From Hymenobacter puniceus (GTDB lineage: Bacteria > Bacteroidota > Bacteroidia > Cytophagales > Hymenobacteraceae): DNA of 64,000 nucleotides. Position 1 is the stretch's first letter, and every line of letters starts with the position of its first letter. This document shows, in pieces, positions 7,528-16,296 of this stretch. The translations under genes and the position numbers were made by a program. The stretch is taken from positions 1 through 64,000 of the forward strand of contig NZ_JACSCX010000005.1 of the NCBI RefSeq assembly GCF_014333525.1. The letters are read 5' to 3'. The notes under the pieces are model-generated. The model was not told the origin of the DNA. It saw only the letters and a list, made by a program, of their open reading frames with translations, and searched no databases.

Positions 7528-10470
7528 CTAAAATAGCTTGAGCTGCGACTTGGGCGTTTTAAGAATAGCCTGGGCCTGCGCAATGTCGGCCTCCGAAATG
7601 TCCACGTCGCCGCTGGGTTCGGGTAATGGCTGCTCAGGCGAAGCCGGGCTGGCCGAAGCCGGCCGGGGCAGCGTGGCCGGGCCAACTTTGCGCTTCACTT
7701 CGCGGCGCTCGGGCTCGGGCCCTTCATCGGTGAGCAGCGCGAGGCTGTGGATTTTGAAGTAATTGAGCTTGTTGCCCATGGCCTTCCAGCCTTTCACGTC
7801 GATGAACTCGTGCAGGTTGATTTTCTCGGTTTCCTTGTCAGCCTTCTTATCGCGCTGCAGCTTCACCTCCACTTGCGGCTCGGGGTTCGCCGTTACGGCC
7901 AGCATCCGGGAGCCTTTGGTTTCCGAAATAAAAGTGAAGCGCTTGGCCACCGTGCTGGTTTCAATCTTGAACCGCTTCACGTAGTGCACCTTGGTTTCAC
8001 CCTCCATGTACACGGTGCTAAGCACGGTATCGGGCTCCAGCTTGCGCAGCAGCACAATGTTGGGCACGTCGAAGTGAATGGCCGGGTCGGGCGCGGTCAG
8101 CTCGTAGGAACCGTCCTTGAACACGACCAGAATCGTATTATCGGTGTCGAAGGTGCCCAGGTAGCGGCCGTGGCCGGCCGTGTTGAGGCGGCCCACCACC
8201 GAGTCGAAGAACACCTCCCGACCGCCGAGCGTGGAGTCGCCGAGGCTTTTCTGGACTATTTTCTTGATGGGCTGCTTGGTAACGATGTTGCCCATCGAGC
8301 CCTTGCCTTTGATGGCCAGCTCGGCAAAATCGAAGTCGAACTGCTTCACGCGGGCCGGCGCCTTGTCGGACAGCTGAATACCCACAATTTCCGACTCAGA
8401 GTTGGGGTTGGCCGTCAGGTAGAGCGTTTTGGTGCCCTTGGTGCCTTTGGTCAGGTCGTATACTTTGTCGCGGGTGATGCCCGTGACGAGGAAGCGCTTG
8501 GCGAAGCTGATGCCCGAGGCGCCGTCCTGGTACACCATGTTGTACACCAGCCGGTCGTCGTTTTTATTGTAGACGCCCACGTGCAGGATGTCTTTGCCCA
8601 CAAAGGTCTTCTCGGCGATTTTGGTGACCGTGAACGTGCCGTCGCGGCGGATGGCGATGATGTCGTCCAGGTCCGAGCAGTCGCATACGGTTACGGCTTT
8701 CTCGTCTTTCTTGAGGCCGTAACCGATGAAGCCGTCGGTGTAGTTGACGTACAGCTTCTGGTTGGCCACGGCCACTTTCTGAGCCGTTACCACGTCGAAG
8801 GTGCGCAGCTGGGTTTTCCGCTCGCGGTTCTGGCCGTACTTTTTCAGCAGCCCCTCAAAATAGTTGACGGCATAGCGCGTGAGGTTCACCAGGTGGTCAG
8901 CTACCTCAGCCAGCTCGGTTTCCAGGCGCTGGATGTACTCCTCGGCCTTGAAGCCGTCGAACTTGCTGATGCGCTTGATGCGGATTTCGGTGAGGCGCGT
9001 GAGGTCGTCCTCGGTGATGGCGCGGCGCAGCACAATGCGCGCGTCATTGGCTTTCTCCTTCTCCCCTTCGATGCGCACAAACTTGCGCAGCCCGGCGTCA
9101 ATGGTAGCCAGAATGTCTTCCCAGGTTTCGCACTCCTCGATTTTGCGGTAGATGCGGTTTTCAATGAAAATCTTCTCCAACGAGGCCGAATGCCACTTTT
9201 CCTGCAGTTCGTCCTGCCGGATTTCCAGCTCCCGCTCCAGCAGCCGCACCGTTTTCTGGGTGCTGAGCTTGAGCATATCCTCCACCCCCACAAAGCGCGG
9301 CTTGTCTTCGATAATCACGCAGGTGTTGGGCGAAATGCTGATTTCGCAGTCGGTGAAGGCGTAGAGCGCATCCATGGTGAGGTCGGGGCTCACACCGGTA
9401 GGCAAGTGCACCTGGATTTCCACCTCGGCGGCCGTGTTGTCGACCACCTTCCGGATCTTGATTTTATTGGCCTCCGAGGCTTTCACGATGCTTTCCATTA
9501 GCGCCGTGGTGGTGGTGCCGTACGGAATGTCGCGGATGACCAACATGGTCTTGTCGGCCTTCTCGATGGTGGCACGCAGCCGGATTTTGGCGCCACGCAA
9601 GCCGCCATTATAGTTGGTTACGTCGCAGAGGCCGCCGGTTGGGAAGTCCGGAAACAGCTGGATTTCCCGGCCCCGCAGCACATCAATACTGGCCTTGCAC
9701 AGCTCGCGGAAGTTGTGGGGCATGATCTTGGTGCTCAGGCCCACGGCAATGCCCTCCACGCCCTGCGCCAGCAGCAGCGGAAACTTCACGGGCAGCGTGG
9801 TGGGCTCGCGCTTGCGGCCGTCGTAGCTCATCTGCCACTCCGTGATGTCGGGATTGAACACCACGTCCAGCGCAAACTTGCTTAGGCGGGCCTCAATGTA
9901 ACGCGGGGCAGCCGCGCCGTCGCCGGTCCGGATGTCGCCCCAGTTGCCCTGGGTTTCAATCAGCAGGTCTTTCTGGCCCAGGTTCACCATGGCGTCGCCG
10001 ATGCTGGCGTCGCCGTGCGGGTGGTACTGCATGGTTTGCCCGATGACGTTGGCCACTTTGTTGAAGCGACCGTCGTCCATTTCCTTCATGGCGTGCAGAA
10101 TGCGGCGCTGCACCGGCTTGAGGCCGTCCTCGATGGCCGGTACGGCGCGCTCCAGAATCACGTAGCTGGCATAGTCCAGAAACCAGTTCTGATACATGCC
10201 ATTCACGGTGGCCACGTCGTGGATGGTTTCGCCGGGGGCAAACTTGGGCTCTTCCTCGGCTTCCTCAGCTGGCGCAATCGGCTCCGGCTCGGTCACGGCG
10301 TGCACATCGGCCGAGGACTCAGCCAGCAACAGCTCGCCGGCTTCGTTCACGACCGAAGGCGCGGCCTCCTCGGCCGGCGTGGCCCCAAATTCCAGCGAGT
10401 CGCCGGCACCGAACAGGTTTTCCGGCTGCTCTTCGGAATCAGGGGTCTGGGGGTTGGTTTCTTCTGACAT
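7528..10470 (-). CDS. parC: DNA topoisomerase IV subunit A
   Basis: A 980-residue type IIA topoisomerase A subunit that breaks and rejoins DNA to decatenate chromosomes. An acidic extension of about 80 residues precedes the winged-helix core (GLKPVQRRILHAM, YHPHGDASIGDAM). The catalytic Arg-Tyr pair is at about 190-191 (AAPRYIEARL). A long C-terminal beta-propeller-like region follows and ends in a Pro/Ser tail. I do not see the GyrA-box QRRGGKG, which supports ParC rather than GyrA. It follows parE on the same strand, separated by 174 bases holding a palindromic repeat, and is closed by the hairpin at 7451-7485. Confidence 0.93.
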   Translation of the reverse strand: MSEETNPQTPDSEEQPENLFGAGDSLEFGATPAEEAAPSVVNEAGELLLAESSADVHAVTEPEPIAPAEEAEEEPKFAPGETIHDVATVNGMYQNWFLDYASYVILERAVPAIEDGLKPVQRRILHAMKEMDDGRFNKVANVIGQTMQYHPHGDASIGDAMVNLGQKDLLIETQGNWGDIRTGDGAAAPRYIEARLSKFALDVVFNPDITEWQMSYDGRKREPTTLPVKFPLLLAQGVEGIAVGLSTKIMPHNFRELCKASIDVLRGREIQLFPDFPTGGLCDVTNYNGGLRGAKIRLRATIEKADKTMLVIRDIPYGTTTTALMESIVKASEANKIKIRKVVDNTAAEVEIQVHLPTGVSPDLTMDALYAFTDCEISISPNTCVIIEDKPRFVGVEDMLKLSTQKTVRLLERELEIRQDELQEKWHSASLEKIFIENRIYRKIEECETWEDILATIDAGLRKFVRIEGEKEKANDARIVLRRAITEDDLTRLTEIRIKRISKFDGFKAEEYIQRLETELAEVADHLVNLTRYAVNYFEGLLKKYGQNRERKTQLRTFDVVTAQKVAVANQKLYVNYTDGFIGYGLKKDEKAVTVCDCSDLDDIIAIRRDGTFTVTKIAEKTFVGKDILHVGVYNKNDDRLVYNMVYQDGASGISFAKRFLVTGITRDKVYDLTKGTKGTKTLYLTANPNSESEIVGIQLSDKAPARVKQFDFDFAELAIKGKGSMGNIVTKQPIKKIVQKSLGDSTLGGREVFFDSVVGRLNTAGHGRYLGTFDTDNTILVVFKDGSYELTAPDPAIHFDVPNIVLLRKLEPDTVLSTVYMEGETKVHYVKRFKIETSTVAKRFTFISETKGSRMLAVTANPEPQVEVKLQRDKKADKETEKINLHEFIDVKGWKAMGNKLNYFKIHSLALLTDEGPEPERREVKRKVGPATLPRPASASPASPEQPLPEPSGDVDISEADIAQAQAILKTPKSQLKLF

Positions 10471-10542
10471 GGGAATTGTTGTTCTTGTACCTCTCTCCGG
10501 GGCTCAGGCAAACGCCCGAAGGTTAAATTTTTCAGAGATGCG

Positions 10543-10636
10543 CGTCATGCTGAGCTTATCGAAGTACCTCTACCGCTTAGTTGCAGAAGCATTGGTTAGC
10601 CAGCGGTAGAATTGCATTGACAAGCTCAGCAGGACG
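10543..10636. repeat. Palindromic intergenic element between parE and parC
   Basis: A 94-base imperfect inverted repeat. The left arm begins CGTCATGCTGAGCTTATCG, and the right arm ends GACAAGCTCAGCAGGACG; the arms also share a CTACCGCT block. I recall similar CATGCTGAGCTTGTCGAAG elements dispersed in Hymenobacter intergenic regions. It carries no gene. It could act as an mRNA stabiliser or processing site between the two topoisomerase genes. Confidence 0.75.
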
Positions 10637-10644
10637 TTCTACGA

Positions 10645-12561
10645 TTACGCCAGGTCTTCCTCGGCCACTTCGGCCAGCGGCAGCACGTCAGACGTAATCA
10701 GGTCTTTTTCCAGGCGCAGGTTGTCGATGATGAACTCCTGGCGGGCCGGCGTATTCTTGCCCATGTAGTAGGTGAGCACCTGCTGAATAGAGCGGTCAGA
10801 CTGCAGAATGACAGGTTCCAGCTTGATGTTGTCGCCGATGAACTTGCCAAACTCATCGGGCGAAATCTCGCCTAGACCTTTGAAGCGCGTGATTTCGGGG
10901 TTGCGGCCCAACTGGCGCATGGCGGCCTGCTTTTCCTGCTCGGTGTAGCAGTAGATGGTGGTTTTCTTGTTGCGCACCCGGAACAGCGGCGTTTCCAGGA
11001 TGAACACGTGGCCGTTGCGCACCAAGTCGGGGAAGAACTGCAGGAAGAACGTGAGCAGCAGCAGCCGGATGTGCATGCCGTCCACGTCGGCATCGGTGGC
11101 AATAACCACGCGGTTGTAGCGCAGCCCTTCAATGCCTTCCTCAATATTGAGGGCGTGCTGCAGCAGATTTAGCTCCTCGTTTTCATACACAATCTTTTTC
11201 TTCAGCCCGAAGCAGTTCAGCGGCTTGCCGCGCAAGCTGAATACGGCCTCGGTTTCCACGTTGCGGCTCTTAGTGATGCTGCCCGACGCCGAGTCACCCT
11301 CGGTGATGAACAGCGTCGTCAGGGCTTCGGCGTCCTGCTTGCCTTCGCCGAAGTGGAAGCGGCAGTCGCGGAGCTTGCGGTTGTGCAGGTTGGCTTTTTT
11401 GGCGCGCTGGTTGGCCAGCTTTTTCACGCCGGCCATGTCCTTTCGCTCCCGCTCGTTCTGCTCGATGCGCTTCTTGAGGGCTTCGGCGGCCGCCGGGTTT
11501 TTGTGCAGGTAGTTGTCGAGGTGCTCTTTTACAAAGTCCAGGATGAAGCCGCGCACCGTGGGGCCGTCGGGACCCATATTCATCGAGCCCAGCTTGGTTT
11601 TGGTCTGGCTCTCGAACACCGGCTCCTGCACCCGCACCGAAATAGCGGCCACAATGGAGCCGCGGATGTCGGTGGCGTCGTACTCCTTTTTGTAGAACTC
11701 GCGCAACGTCTTCACCACGGCCTCGCGGAAGGCCGCCAGGTGCGTGCCGCCCTGCGTGGTGTACTGCCCGTTCACGAACGAGTAATACTCTTCGCCGTAG
11801 TCGTTGCCGTGCGTCAGGGCCAGTTCGATATCCTCGCCCTTGAGATGAATGATGTCGTAGCGGCGGCTGTCCTGGTCGATTTTGCGGGCCAGCAAATCCA
11901 GCAGGCCGTTCTCGGAATAGTACTTCTGGCCGTTGAAGTTGATGGTCAGGCCCGCGTTCAAATACACGTAGTTCCAGATCTGGTTTTCCAGGTATTCCGG
12001 AATGAAACGGTAGTTGCGGAAGATGGAATCATCGGGCTGAAAGGTCATCAGCGTACCGTTGCGCTGGCTGGTTTTCACCGGCTTAGGGTCGCTGGTGAGC
12101 ATGCCCTGAGTGAACTCCGCCGACTTCATCAGCCCTTCGCGCACGCTCTGTACCAGAAAGTAATTGCTGAGCGCATTAACCGCTTTGGTACCAACCCCGT
12201 TTAAGCCCACAGATTTCTGGAAGACCTTGGAGTCGTATTTGCCACCCGTATTGATTTTGCTCACCACTTCCACCACCTTTCCCAGCGGAATGCCGCGGCC
12301 GTAGTCGCGCACCTGCACGCGCTGGTCGGATATCTTGATTTCGATGGTGCGGCCGTGGCCCATCACGTATTCGTCGATGGAGTTGTCAATCACCTCCTTG
12401 ACCAGCACGTAGATACCATCGTCGTAGGACGAGCCATCCCCGAGCTTGCCGATGTACATGCCTGGCCGCAGCCGGATGTGCTCACGCCAGTCCAGGGAAC
12501 GAATGCTGTCCTCGGTGTAGCCGTGGTCGGGGGTAGTGGCGGGTACTAGTTCTTCAGCCAT
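10645..12561 (-). CDS. parE: DNA topoisomerase IV subunit B
   Basis: A 638-residue ATPase subunit that drives strand passage with ParC. ATG 12561 gives [10 protein letters not shown]; a longer frame to 12597 adds 12 residues with no support. The GHKL ATPase signatures are present: [10 protein letters not shown] near residue 56, GRGIP, and [11 protein letters not shown]. The TOPRIM metal-binding motifs EGDSASG and [10 protein letters not shown] follow. It lies first in the parE-parC unit. Confidence 0.95.
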   Translation of the reverse strand: MAEELVPATTPDHGYTEDSIRSLDWREHIRLRPGMYIGKLGDGSSYDDGIYVLVKEVIDNSIDEYVMGHGRTIEIKISDQRVQVRDYGRGIPLGKVVEVVSKINTGGKYDSKVFQKSVGLNGVGTKAVNALSNYFLVQSVREGLMKSAEFTQGMLTSDPKPVKTSQRNGTLMTFQPDDSIFRNYRFIPEYLENQIWNYVYLNAGLTINFNGQKYYSENGLLDLLARKIDQDSRRYDIIHLKGEDIELALTHGNDYGEEYYSFVNGQYTTQGGTHLAAFREAVVKTLREFYKKEYDATDIRGSIVAAISVRVQEPVFESQTKTKLGSMNMGPDGPTVRGFILDFVKEHLDNYLHKNPAAAEALKKRIEQNERERKDMAGVKKLANQRAKKANLHNRKLRDCRFHFGEGKQDAEALTTLFITEGDSASGSITKSRNVETEAVFSLRGKPLNCFGLKKKIVYENEELNLLQHALNIEEGIEGLRYNRVVIATDADVDGMHIRLLLLTFFLQFFPDLVRNGHVFILETPLFRVRNKKTTIYCYTEQEKQAAMRQLGRNPEITRFKGLGEISPDEFGKFIGDNIKLEPVILQSDRSIQQVLTYYMGKNTPARQEFIIDNLRLEKDLITSDVLPLAEVAEEDLA

Positions 12562-12753
12562 GAAATCTGGAAATCGAAATTTGAGGTAAAATAACACAGA
12601 AAACCGGCGGTTTCCGCGCGCTTATTTCGCTAGCGAAGTTAGCAAATACTTGTTTCAAAACCCAGCCCGGAGCCTGTTCGTTCCCGGCTAACTTGCCAAT
12701 AAGCGGTCTGTTTGGCCGTTATCCGCTTCTCTCATTCCCATTTTCTTTAGCAA

Positions 12754-13935
12754 ATGTTTCCTCCCGCTACTCAACATCATTTACCACCTTCCGGCCACAA
12801 ACCCAGCCAGGAAGTCCGGCAGACTCCCGTTGTTCAGTTTGCCTTTTTTATTCTGGGGGCAGTACTGTTGGTGTATTCGCTGAAAGTATTGGATGATATT
12901 CTGCTGCCGCTACTGTTCTCGGCGGTTTTCACGCTGCTTTTGCTGCCGATTTGCCGGTGGCTGGAAGCGCGTGGCGTACACCGTATTCTGGCCATCATTC
13001 TGTGTTTGCTGCTGCTGCTAGCCATTTTTGCCGGCTTTATTATTGGGTTTGGCTCGCAGCTCACGCAGTTCCAGAGCGAGATTCCGAAGCTGCAGGTGAA
13101 GATGATGGAGTTCTTCAACAACGCGCAGGAATGGGCGCATTCCAAGTTCGGCTACCAGCCCATGAGCATTGAGGAGGTAAAGGAAACCTCCATCAAAGCC
13201 CTCAAAAAGTCGGGCGGCTCCTACCTGGGTACTACACTCAACACTACCTCGGCGGTGCTTGGCAACCTGGCGCAGGTGCTTATCTATATCTTCTGCTTAC
13301 TGCTCTACCGCGACCATCTGCGGCAGTTTATGTTCCGCTTCGTGGCGCCAGACAAGCGCACGTCGGTGCTGCATACCGTCGATAATATTCAGACGGTAGT
13401 GCAAGCTTACATTTCGGGTCTGATCAAGGTGATTATCATTGTGGCCGTGCTCAATGGCATCGGTCTGCTGGTGCTGGGCGTGAAATTCGCCATCTTCTTC
13501 GCCATTTTTGCCTCGGTGCTGGCCATCATCCCCTATATCGGCATCCTGATCGGGGCTACCATTCCGGCCATTATTACGCTGGTAGAAACCGGCTCGCCGG
13601 TGCAGGCAGCGCTGGTAATTGGGGTATTTGTGGTAGTACAGTTTCTGGAAGGCAACTTTATTACGCCCATGATTACGGGCTCCCAGGTGAGCATCAACCC
13701 ACTAGCCGCCATTCTGGCCCTGATTCTGGGCAACGAGCTGTGGGGCACGCCGGGCATGATTCTGAGTATTCCGCTGATGGCCGTGATTAAAGTGGTGCTG
13801 GACGCCAACAAAACCACCGAGCCCTGGGGCTTCCTGCTCGGCGACACCGCCGACGGCGAGGACTCCGCCAAGCCTGGCAACCAGGAACCCGGCGGCCTGC
13901 GCAAAATCTGGAACCGCGTCACCAACCAAACCTGA
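12754..13935 (+). CDS. AI-2E family transporter (PF01594 type)
   Basis: A 393-residue inner-membrane protein. A hydrophilic N-terminus of about 27 residues is followed by two pairs of membrane helices, a soluble segment of about 70 residues (about 110-175), and a second block of helices containing the conserved PYIGILIGATIPAI and FLEGNFITPMITG motifs of the family. The C-terminal about 45 residues are cytoplasmic and charged. The family is named for the TqsA autoinducer-2 exporter, but members carry out varied transport (some are Na+/H+ antiporters), so the substrate is unknown. It is monocistronic, facing away from parE. Confidence 0.9.
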   Translation: MFPPATQHHLPPSGHKPSQEVRQTPVVQFAFFILGAVLLVYSLKVLDDILLPLLFSAVFTLLLLPICRWLEARGVHRILAIILCLLLLLAIFAGFIIGFGSQLTQFQSEIPKLQVKMMEFFNNAQEWAHSKFGYQPMSIEEVKETSIKALKKSGGSYLGTTLNTTSAVLGNLAQVLIYIFCLLLYRDHLRQFMFRFVAPDKRTSVLHTVDNIQTVVQAYISGLIKVIIIVAVLNGIGLLVLGVKFAIFFAIFASVLAIIPYIGILIGATIPAIITLVETGSPVQAALVIGVFVVVQFLEGNFITPMITGSQVSINPLAAILALILGNELWGTPGMILSIPLMAVIKVVLDANKTTEPWGFLLGDTADGEDSAKPGNQEPGGLRKIWNRVTNQT

Positions 13936-13984
13936 CGCGCCTCTGGCCGAAGCAGCCAGTTTAGCCAGATAAAAGTTGTTTGTG

Positions 13985-14965
13985 TTACAAATCGAGGGTG
14001 TAGGTGTCTGTGGTTTCGGCCGTAGCACCGAAGCCCTCTTTTTGATTTAAAAGCCCCGAATTCAGCACGCCCTGCACCGTAGATATGCCGAATGACAGGC
14101 GCTGATAAGTGGGCTGCTTGAGGCGTAGCACGGCCGCCAGCACGGCATCTACAGCTCCTACCTGTTTGCCAGTAGGGCTGCCTGCAATGTACTGCGTATG
14201 CACAAACCCCTGCCGGGTATCCTCAAACACCAGCACGCCACCTACCACTGTTTCGGCCAGGCGGGCCACCCACAACTCCAGGTTCGCCGGATTCTGGTCG
14301 CGCAGCCGGCAGATTTCGGCCAGGGTGTGCACTGGCCGGCGGTTGTGGTTTTGCGCCAGATTATCAGTCAGCAGTTCCCAGAAGGCTGCGTAGTCGACGT
14401 CGGCAGTGGTGCAGCTTACGGCTACGCCGTGGTGGCGGGCCTTGCGCAGGTTGCCGCGGCGCCAGGTGCCAATCCGGAACGGGCGGGTCAGGTCGATGAC
14501 CGAGTTCAGCTCGCGGGCGGCTAGGTGGGCGCCTTGCTGGTGCAGCCAGAACAGCACGGCATCGGAGGGCTGCCGGCAGAACACGCGGGGCACGGGCTTC
14601 AGCAGCAACTGCCGATATCCTGCCGCCTGCCAGGCCCCTCGCAGCGCATCCAGCCACGCCAGAATATCGAGGGTCTTTACTGATTCAGTGGTTACGAGTC
14701 CGCCGTAGGCCAGGCCTGGGTGCGCTATCAACAAGGCCGGAGTGGCTGTATCGCGGGGCCGGCCAGCCACAAATACGGCCTGCAGCCGCGAACCCTGCCA
14801 CACCAGCCACGAGCAATCCTCGAACCGGTCCTGGTGATAGTTTAGATAAGAGCGGCGAAACAGAAACGGACCGTTGGTGGAAGCACCAATAAACGCGTCC
14901 CAGGCAGCAGTGTGGCCGGGGTGATACTGCTCTACCCGGATGGCCGCCGGCAGCAGGCCGCTCAT
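13985..14965 (-). CDS. GNAT/FemAB-like acyltransferase
   Basis: A 326-residue soluble protein with two related halves, as in FemAB-type and GNAT acyltransferases: an N-terminal domain (AAWDAFIGASTNGPFLFRRS, LAYGGLVTT) and a C-terminal domain with the acyl-CoA binding look (ELWVARLAETVVGGVLVFED). Its start overlaps the stop of the FdtA-like gene by four bases (14962-14965), so the two are translationally coupled. The partner makes an oxo-isomerised nucleotide sugar in known pathways, and acylation of the resulting amino sugar would be the expected next kind of step. No aminotransferase is nearby. Substrate unknown. Confidence 0.75.
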   Translation of the reverse strand: MSGLLPAAIRVEQYHPGHTAAWDAFIGASTNGPFLFRRSYLNYHQDRFEDCSWLVWQGSRLQAVFVAGRPRDTATPALLIAHPGLAYGGLVTTESVKTLDILAWLDALRGAWQAAGYRQLLLKPVPRVFCRQPSDAVLFWLHQQGAHLAARELNSVIDLTRPFRIGTWRRGNLRKARHHGVAVSCTTADVDYAAFWELLTDNLAQNHNRRPVHTLAEICRLRDQNPANLELWVARLAETVVGGVLVFEDTRQGFVHTQYIAGSPTGKQVGAVDAVLAAVLRLKQPTYQRLSFGISTVQGVLNSGLLNQKEGFGATAETTDTYTLDL

Positions 14966-15411
14966 CGGGGTTGCGGAATTAGAGTGGCCGTGGGTGCCAG
15001 CGCCCGGAACGTGGCATAGTCGCGGATGTAGCTGGCTTCAGAGTAAGGCTCTGATACCAAACATAGCAACACTGCCTGCTCATGAAAACGCACCGTGCGC
15101 CAGTAAAGGCCGGGCAGATAGAGGCCGAAGTCGGGGCGGTCGAGCACGAAATGCTGCTGCTGGCCGGCAGGAGTTTCCAGCGTTATGTCCAGGCGGCCAC
15201 CAACAGCCACCAGTAGCTGCTGCAAGGTATGGTGGGCATGGTGGCCACGCTGCACTTGGTTGGGAGTGTGATAAATCCAGTAAGACCGCGCAACGGTAAA
15301 AGGCAATAGGCCAGCAGACGCCACGCTAACCGTGAAGCCGCTTTCGGCGCTGCCGATGCGCGGCAGCGGCAGCAGACACGGTACTGAATAGACGGCGGGC
15401 GTCGGGAGCAT
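14962..15411 (-). CDS. FdtA/QdtA-like sugar 3,4-ketoisomerase (cupin)
   Basis: A 149-residue cupin resembling dTDP-4-dehydro-6-deoxy-glucose 3,4-isomerases (FdtA, QdtA, WxcM C-terminal domain). The marker motif RGHHAHHTLQQLLVAV, which holds the catalytic histidines, is present, as are the strand YLPGLYWRTV and the end-of-domain SEPYSEASYIRDYATF. In known pathways the enzyme moves the keto group of an activated deoxysugar before transamination and acylation for surface glycans. Here it has only one partner, the acyltransferase it overlaps, with no dTDP-sugar genes in the window. Confidence 0.85.
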   Translation of the reverse strand: MLPTPAVYSVPCLLPLPRIGSAESGFTVSVASAGLLPFTVARSYWIYHTPNQVQRGHHAHHTLQQLLVAVGGRLDITLETPAGQQQHFVLDRPDFGLYLPGLYWRTVRFHEQAVLLCLVSEPYSEASYIRDYATFRALAPTATLIPQPR

Positions 15412-15666
15412 AAAAGCGGAAAGGCAAAACTGCCGGCAGTACCAGCAAACTAATCAGCCAAAAGTAGTGCTTCTGTCTTTGTTATGCCACGCACGTAGCT
15501 GGGTAACGCAGGCACTGCTTGCCTACTAACTGGCACAGCAGGCCAGAATTTTGTTCAGCTTACGCACAACTCCTCTCCCGGCACCCTAGTATACTTACTC
15601 AGTTTCCACCTGCTTGACCTGCTTGGGCAGGGCTCGAAATTTTCTCCCACCTAAATTCAAACCAAC

Positions 15667-16137
15667 ATGGCTGCTATTACCGGCGAAACCGCACGCGCAT
15701 ACAACGACCTCGTAGAAATCAATAAAACGGCTGCCAAAGGCTATCAAGAAGCTTCCGAAGGCGTATCCAACGCTGAGCTGAAGTCCAAGCTAAGCCAGAT
15801 GAGCCAGCACCGCGCCCAGTTTGCCGCTGAACTCACACAGCACGCCCAGCAATTAGGTATTCAGCCCGACCAGGAAAGCACCATTGAAGGTGTAGTTGCC
15901 GAAGCCGCCGCTGCCGTACACCGTGGCTGGATCAATATCAAGTCGGCCGTAACAGGCCAGGATGATTCGGCTATTCTGGGCGAGTGTGAAACCGGCGACT
16001 CGGTGGCACTGCAGTCGTACGAAACAGCGTTGAAGTCCAACGAACTACCCGCGGATGCCCGCGAGGTAATCCAGAAACAGCACGGCGCAATTCTGTCAGA
16101 CAAGAATTGGGTAACGCAGCAGAAGGCAAGCCGCTAA
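15667..16137 (+). CDS. PA2169-type four-helix-bundle protein (DUF2383)
   Basis: A 156-residue soluble helical protein beginning MAAITGETARAYNDLVEINK. The helices, with AAKGYQEASEG, LSQMSQHRAQFAAEL, AAAVHRGWINIKSAV and the acidic/His pattern LGECETGD, resemble DUF2383 proteins, which share a ferritin-like four-helix fold and are often linked to stress responses. No catalytic role is established for the family. It stands alone and ends at the strong hairpin at 16153-16191. Confidence 0.85.
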   Translation: MAAITGETARAYNDLVEINKTAAKGYQEASEGVSNAELKSKLSQMSQHRAQFAAELTQHAQQLGIQPDQESTIEGVVAEAAAAVHRGWINIKSAVTGQDDSAILGECETGDSVALQSYETALKSNELPADAREVIQKQHGAILSDKNWVTQQKASR

Positions 16138-16152
16138 CAACTTGCTTGCATA

Positions 16153-16191
16153 GCACAAAAAAAGCCCGCCTTGTGCGGGCTTTTTTTGTGC
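16153..16191. terminator. Strong symmetrical terminator
   Basis: A 17-base perfect stem (GCACAAAAAAAGCCCGC at 16153-16169 with 16175-16191), GC-rich core and seven Ts. It ends the DUF2383 gene 16 bases after its stop. Confidence 0.93.
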
Positions 16192-16242
16192 AGGCTGCCG
16201 GGCAGAGCCCGGTAAGGTGGCGCGTGCAACCTTCCGGCCGTG

Positions 16243-16250
16243 TATCTTTG
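16243..16250 (+). promoter_or_regulatory. Probable -7 promoter element TATCTTTG
   Basis: TATCTTTG matches the Bacteroidota -7 consensus TAnnTTTG and lies 47 bases before the TTG start of the exonuclease/GIY-YIG gene. No clear -33 element is visible. Confidence 0.5.
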
Positions 16251-16296
16251 TTACCAATCAGCTTAGCATCGTTTTTTACCTGATATCGCGCCGCTT

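Noticed and set aside
7747..9501. 584-residue plus-strand open frame across parC
   Set aside because: It is the mirror of a GC-rich coding gene; composition and lack of any motif show a shadow. The same holds for other long frames opposite thrS, parE, paoC, gpsA and the adaptor gene.
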